Below are positions 52,480 through 64,000 of a stretch of DNA of 64,000 nt, piece by piece. This DNA is from Eriocheir sinensis. Taxonomy: Eukaryota; Arthropoda; Malacostraca; Decapoda; Varunidae. The position numbers were made by a program, and so were the translations under genes. Location of the stretch: NCBI RefSeq assembly GCF_024679095.1, contig NC_066549.1:5877920-5941919 (forward strand), read 5' to 3'. Each line of letters starts with the position of its first letter. Positions within the stretch are counted from its first letter, which is position 1. Below the pieces are notes generated by a model that saw only the letters and a list, made by a program, of their open reading frames with translations, was not told where the DNA came from and did not search any database.

Positions 52480-53720
52480 TAGATTTTACTAAGTCATTTC
52501 ATGAGAAAAATGCAAAAATGTTACAGTATTCTTTGCTTAGATGAATATTAAATTTGTGAACCCTGTGGATGGCTCCTGTATCTGTTCGCTGATAAAAACA
52601 CCCACAGACTGCATTGTTTTCCTTTGTAATCTGGATATGTCATGTTCCTCAAACTGAAAGAGGCTGCAGAGCTGGGGTGCATTCATGATGGTATTTATCC
52701 AATGAACACAATAAAAGTAGATCTGTGGCCAGGTTAAGTATGTTACATCTACAACATCACATCAATGGCTCATGAGAGAACAAAAACAGATCATACAATG
52801 TGTTACTAACTTTGATAGCACTTCATTAGTGTTGCATGATTTATCTGTTCTTACAATGTTGACAGCTGATCTTCTGGAGGACACATGTACATTAATTGCA
52901 TTCACAGGTTCAGCATGTGATATAATTACCAGTGAGGAGCACGCACAACAACCCTCGTGGGTATTACGGCTCCTACTCCTCTATTTTTCAGGTTCCTGTT
53001 GTACTAATATACATTTGTAAAGAAATGGGATCTCAGATGCACTTTTGCTATGCTGGAAGATACTTCAGTAAGCATGTTACTGACAATAACAATAACAAAT
53101 TACAGAACTTAAATTATGAGTCATTATTGGAAAACTTAAATAACATGTATGTAACAGCATCTACACAAAATTTTCTTTGTACTCAGAAAGTTTGAATCTA
53201 ATCATGCAGCTTTATGAAAACTTTAATGAAAAATATGCATATTTCTAGAGGGAAATTTGCATGTGTATATAGTAAAGAATTTGGTAAAACAATCATATTA
53301 GTTTGATGATATATATCATAAATATGCATCTGCAGAAACAAATCTTATAATTTGCATGTAAAAACATTTTAATTTCTATTATTAATCATGTAATGACTTA
53401 GGGTAAAAATTTTTTTCACCAAATCCCATATAATATCACATTTTTCTGTTTAAAGTATCTTCTTTTCAATGCGAGTACTGAGGAGAAATTCACACGGAGC
53501 TGAAATCCTCAGGTGGTCAAATATACACTCCAGTTCATCTCAGACACCCAACATTTGATAAGTGGTCTTAAATTTTGCATGCAAAATAAAGAGATCAGAA
53601 TATTGTTACATTTCTTCACTCTCCCTTTGTACCACGTTGGATACTGTCAGTTATCTAAGAAGTATCCCAACACCGATATGCTGTGAATGAAAGCAACAAA
53701 GGGGTCATGATATGCTGGGG
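52480..53720. other. Region downstream of the BTB gene
   Basis: AT-rich and probably holding the 3' UTR of the BTB gene. I found no convincing minus-strand AATAAA close to the stop. Confidence 0.4.
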
Positions 53721-53722
53721 GC

Positions 53723-60638
<6,916 letters not shown>

Positions 60639-61019
60639 CGCTGTCACCTCATTGGCTCGCGGGCCTGGAAAAAGAAAGACGTGGGTGAGAAATCTGCTAC
60701 ATTCAGTAAGCGTCTGGCACGTGGCAGAAGTGTTCCTTAACCTTTGTATGTGGATTTGTACTTTCCCATCTCGTAGGAAGTATTTGATATTGTCTTCATG
60801 CGGCAACAAAAAATATAGCTATGAACATTACTGTAGCTGAAGACATAACTTTACCGTCATGAATGAATAGACAATTACATAAACCAATGTGTTAGTGATA
60901 TTATTAAATGAATGAATAAATGAATAAATAAATAAATGATAAAAAAGGCGACAACTTCTGTAACTCGGCACAGTTGGGGAGACACGCTTTGCCGACTTGA
61001 CCAAATTGCCAACATAAAA

Positions 61020-61162
61020 CTTGTTCACACCGGAAGCAAAGCTTTGCTATAGTCCGGCAAATCTTAAGTGGCGGCTCTGACGTAGACAGCCCGCTAGACA
61101 CTGTTGCCGCGTCTCCAACTGACCTCGCACACCGTGTCTCTCACACCCTTCTCTCTCTCTCT

Positions 61163-61165
<3 letters not shown>
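61020..61165 (-). repeat. Long inverted repeat, left arm
   Basis: About 130 bp matching 61800-61945 in reverse complement, including 'ggctctgacgtagacagccc', 'gctagacactg' and 'aactgacctcgcacaccgtg'. The outer end carries 'ttcacaccggaagcaaagc'. Confidence 0.88.
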
Positions 61166-61167
<2 letters not shown>

Positions 61168-61205
<38 letters not shown>

Positions 61206-61252
61206 AAAAGTGGGGGTATACTCGATTCGGGGAGTATGGTGCACGACAATGC

Positions 61253-61348
<96 letters not shown>
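61168..61348. repeat. (GT)n and (AAT)n microsatellites
   Basis: GT run at about 61168-61202 and AAT run of about 95 bp at 61254-61348, both inside the spacer of the long inverted repeat. Confidence 0.95.
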
Positions 61349-61350
<2 letters not shown>

Positions 61351-61488
61351 CCTCTTTAAAAACGACGCACCAAGACTCTTTACCCCTTAGGTGGTGTGGA
61401 AATAAGGTCAAAGTGTAATATTTTATTGTTCTTAGCGACCACTCCTTCCCCACTCCCTGGCCATCCCCAGCGGAACCTCACCACTCAC

Positions 61489-61560
61489 CTGGATGACTCA
61501 CATCAGAATTTGCTTGACGGTCCTGGCATTCCATATATAGGTACAGTCTCCATATTTTAT
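61489..61560 (-). other. Candidate 5' exon of the BTB gene
   Basis: A strong donor, CAG|GTGAGTGG, lies at 61489/61488 on the minus strand, upstream of the acceptor at 60664 that precedes the BTB start codon. The 5' limit is unknown. A frame is open across it, but coding is not needed for a leader exon. Confidence 0.35.
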
Positions 61561-61799
61561 CATAATTATGCCATATAGCTGACATTGTATGGCAGATGGC
61601 AGACACACATAAAAAAATAGCAGAAATGCGATAATTAAAGCAGGCAGAGCAACTGGCAACTGCGGTGTGTTGGGTTGAGTTGAGCTGACAACGCCGCGGT
61701 GGCAACACTGCCAAGTATTGTTCAGATTTCTTTGTATTCACTCACAGATAGAGAGTCAATCATAAAAAACATATTTGTTTTTATACTAGAGTAAGAGAG

Positions 61800-61945
61800 A
61801 AAGAGAGAGACATGGGGAGAGAGAGAGAGAGAGAAGGGTGTGAGAGGCACGGTGTGCGAGGTCAGTTGGAGAGATAGCACCAGTGTCTAGCGGGCTGTCT
61901 ACGTCAGAGCCGCCACTTAAGATTTGCCGGACTATACGCGCGCTA
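61800..61945 (+). repeat. Long inverted repeat, right arm
   Basis: Partner of 61020-61165, with a GA-rich outer flank then 'cacggtgtgcgaggtcagtt', 'gtctagcgggctgtctacg' and 'ccgccacttaagatttgccg'. It joins directly to the palindrome at 61938. Confidence 0.88.
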
Positions 61946-62100
61946 TGCCGCCACGTGGCTTTTAGTCGCTTCCGTTGTTCTCAATCAGACTATTCACACT
62001 GGACGCGAAGCTCTGTGAGCGAGTGAGCTTCGCATCCGGTGTGAATAGTCTCATTGAAAATAACGGAAGCGACAGAAAGCCACGTGACGGCATAGCGCGC
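61938..62100. repeat. 163-bp near-palindrome
   Basis: Arms of about 75 bp around an ~11-bp centre ('tgtgagcgagt'). The left arm reads 'gcgcgctatgccgccacgtg', 'cgcttccgtt', 'actattcacactgg', 'gcgaagctc'. The right arm is its reverse complement with few mismatches. Both arms contain an E-box-like CACGTG. Confidence 0.92.
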
Positions 62101-62436
62101 GCAGCATAGCTTTGCTCCTGGTGTGAAGACTGATCATGTTTGTATAAAGGAATAATTTGCAATCCAACCACAGGGAAGTCCTTTTTATAGGATACAGAGT
62201 CAATAGCGGATTATGATTATGTAAGTAAAGCAGAAGACTAAAAATAACTCAAAACACGAGTAACCCAAGAATCACATTATATTTTCACCTTCCCCAAATG
62301 GACGCCACACAGCTCTCTGTAATATAAAAATGGCGAAGACTGAGAAACATTCGGACACAAGGGACAAGACAAGAACAACAGCAACAACAAGAAGAAAAAG
62401 CAGCAGTAACCGAGCGTGGACGGCAGTGTGCAGCGT

Positions 62437-62446
62437 CCGCCATTTT
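62437..62446 (-). promoter_or_regulatory. YY1-type AAAATGGCGG motif
   Basis: AAAATGGCGG on the minus strand, a motif common at metazoan core promoters and around start codons. It is 1.8 kb upstream of the BTB start codon on the same strand and may mark its transcription start. A second AAAATGGCG occurs on the plus strand at about 62327. Confidence 0.3.
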
Positions 62447-62565
62447 CGTTTTTAGTTCGCTGAGCACTTAAATGTTTCATGCTGCTGGAAATGACTTAAT
62501 AAAGCATGTATCTCTCTCTAAAGCTGGGTAATGTAAATATCAGACGGATAATGAATATGACATGA

Positions 62566-62699
62566 CTCCTCCCGAAATTGATCTCTCTTTTTGGCCACTC
62601 CTATGTACTCTATTGAGGAGCAGTAAGTAGCGGGCTTTTTTTTTCATTATTTTTTTTATAACGCCCTTGGACTGTTTCCTTTGCTGTAAAAAAAAAAAG
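62566..62699 (-). mobile_element. Dispersed repeat family R1, copy 7
   Basis: Complete short form in reverse orientation: 'ctcctcccgaaattgatctc', 'ggagcagtaagtagcggg', 'cgcccttggactgtttcctt', A-run. Confidence 0.88.
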
Positions 62700-63162
62700 T
62701 TGGCCAGCTGCTAAATACGATATAAATAAAGAATGTGGAGCGTGGGCGGCCATTATCGATTTTCATTCACTCCGGGCAGTCTTGTCTCATATTACTGCCA
62801 ATGACTTACAAATACATGCTTCTTTGAATTTAAAAAAACTGAGAGCGAAAATATCAAAAGGGAAACGAAAACTGGGACACGACTGACAGCACTTGCAACG
62901 CCTCTGGGCCACGACAACCCACGACTCGAGGGTACACGAAGTCTTGGGTGTGAACTATTGATGTGAAAGGGTCGCGCATGGTCGGAAAGAGGTCTAGAAA
63001 CGATCGCCGGATGCTGAGTCGGCACGGTGTGAAGGGGGATTAAAAGTCGCTGGGTTGTCGTGGCCCAGAGTCGGCACAGTGTGAAGGGGGACTCTGATAT
63101 CTTGCGTGAGTGTTGGGGGCGCAGCGTGGTTTTAAAACGTTTCGTGGTCCAAGTTCACAAGA

Positions 63163-63310
63163 CTTTCGTAGGAGTTGTGGGCATTTCCAGGGGTAGTTTT
63201 ATGACCCTGGTGGTAGTCTGGCCCTTCCTCTGTACCGTGAACCCAAAGAAACACTCATTAGATCCCGATTGACCCCCTCTTTGGCCCTTAGAAATAGCTG
63301 ATGTGACTTT
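63163..63310 (+). repeat. Dispersed repeat family R2, copy 3
   Basis: 'gtaggagttgtgggcatttc', 'aggggtagttttatgaccct', 'ggtggtagtctggccc', 'tctgtaccgtgaaccc' and a tail 'agctgatgtga', in the same order as at 90-275. Confidence 0.88.
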
Positions 63311-63397
63311 CCAGGGACAGAGGGCAGATCCAGCATAAGGGTGTCTGCAGTTTACCGATGAAAGGTTTCCTCAGGTGTACCCAGGTATTAGGGTGTG

Positions 63398-63645
63398 TGG
63401 GTCTATCTATCTATCTTTATCTATCTGTTTATCTATCTATCTACCTTCCTTTGTCTGTATTTCCTCCTGCCTGGGACTTGAACTCTTTCAGGAGGGGAGT
63501 ATCAAAACGTATCTCCATCCGAAACTGACGCTCTCTCTTGTTGGCCTCCCGTTCTATTTTCTCTACAGGAGCAGTGATTAGCGGGCTTTTATTGTTTTTT
63601 GTTATGTTATGCCCTAGAGCTGCCTCCTTTACTGTAAGAGAAATC
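63398..63645 (-). mobile_element. (TATC)n followed by R1 copy 8 (extended form)
   Basis: A TATC microsatellite at about 63398-63440 abuts an extended R1: 'gtatttcctcctgcctggg', 'gaactctttcaggagggga', 'atccgaaactgacgctctct', 'gcagtgattagcgggctttt', 'gctgcctcctttactgtaag'. The extension is shared with 56455-56510. Confidence 0.85.
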
Positions 63646-63711
63646 CATCCGTCTATCTATCTACCTATACGTCTGTTCATGTTAAAAAGGGAGATAACTG
63701 TATAGAACCCC

Positions 63712-63845
63712 ATTTTTTTTTTTTACAACAAAGGAAACAATAATAAAAAAAAGCCCGCTACTCGCTGCTCCTAAAAAAATAAACAAAAGAGGTGGCCGAA
63801 AGAGAGGTCAGTTTCGGGAGGAGAGGTGTCCTGATACCCTCCTCC
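63712..63845 (+). mobile_element. Dispersed repeat family R1, copy 9
   Basis: T-run, 'acaacaaaggaaac', 'aaagcccgctactcgctgct', 'gtggccgaaagagaggtcag', 'tttcgggaggagaggtgtcc', then 'tgataccctcctcc'. Its head faces that of copy 8 across about 70 bp. Confidence 0.88.
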
Positions 63846-64000
63846 ATTGCTAGCTTATTGCGTTGTGGGAGGGAGCATACTTGTGCAGGCCGCCCCTAAT
63901 AGGCCTTGACAGGATGACGCGCCTGTCTATCATGGCTTAATAGATTACTGCAGCACCCAAGCCTGTTCGCCACGTCAAGGTGTTGGCCTATTGAATACTA
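63846..64000. other. Window end, nothing recognised
   Basis: Balanced, non-repetitive sequence after the R1 copy. It could be a continuation of that element, but no second copy is available here to show it. Confidence 0.3.

Overview
This is eukaryotic genomic DNA, very probably from an arthropod and most likely a decapod crustacean. Genes are split by GT-AG introns, and di- and trinucleotide microsatellites and minisatellites are extremely dense. tRNA-headed SINEs, LINE fragments and several MITE families are scattered throughout. The species cannot be named from the sequence alone.

Layout. From 1 to about 26 kb there is no gene I can support apart from one possible 70-nt exon near 25.6 kb. 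This stretch is a mosaic of tandem arrays (periods 24, 42, 55, ~115-133 and ~150 bp), purine/pyrimidine tracts, microsatellites and dispersed repeats. From 28.8 to 44.4 kb on the minus strand lies a complete 19-exon gene for exocyst subunit EXOC4/Sec8. The assembled CDS is 2,946 nt (981 aa), with all exon phases consistent. Its introns hold three TTAA-flanked MITEs, an inverted SINE pair, a 438-bp (AG)n tract, LINE 3' ends and a pogo/Tigger-like element. From 44.4 to 46.1 kb is a MITE, a minisatellite, a SINE and then a GC-rich block with a TATA-like box, an ATG and a strong splice donor. I read that block as a possible distal first exon of EXOC4. From 46 to 53.7 kb is AT-rich intergenic DNA with one SINE, an exact 70-bp duplication and a small orphan open block near 52.4 kb. 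From 53.7 to 60.7 kb on the minus strand is a second complete gene, six coding exons for a 699-aa BTB/POZ protein with a C2H2-like finger. Its probable upstream exon or promoter lies at 61.5-62.5 kb, beside a large inverted-repeat/palindrome structure. The end of the window returns to dispersed repeats.

Gene function. EXOC4 is a core subunit of the exocyst, which tethers secretory vesicles at the plasma membrane. The BTB protein is probably nuclear and DNA-associated. Both read on the same strand, but nothing suggests a functional link. Two dispersed repeat families (called R1 and R2 here) recur across the window and link otherwise separate regions.
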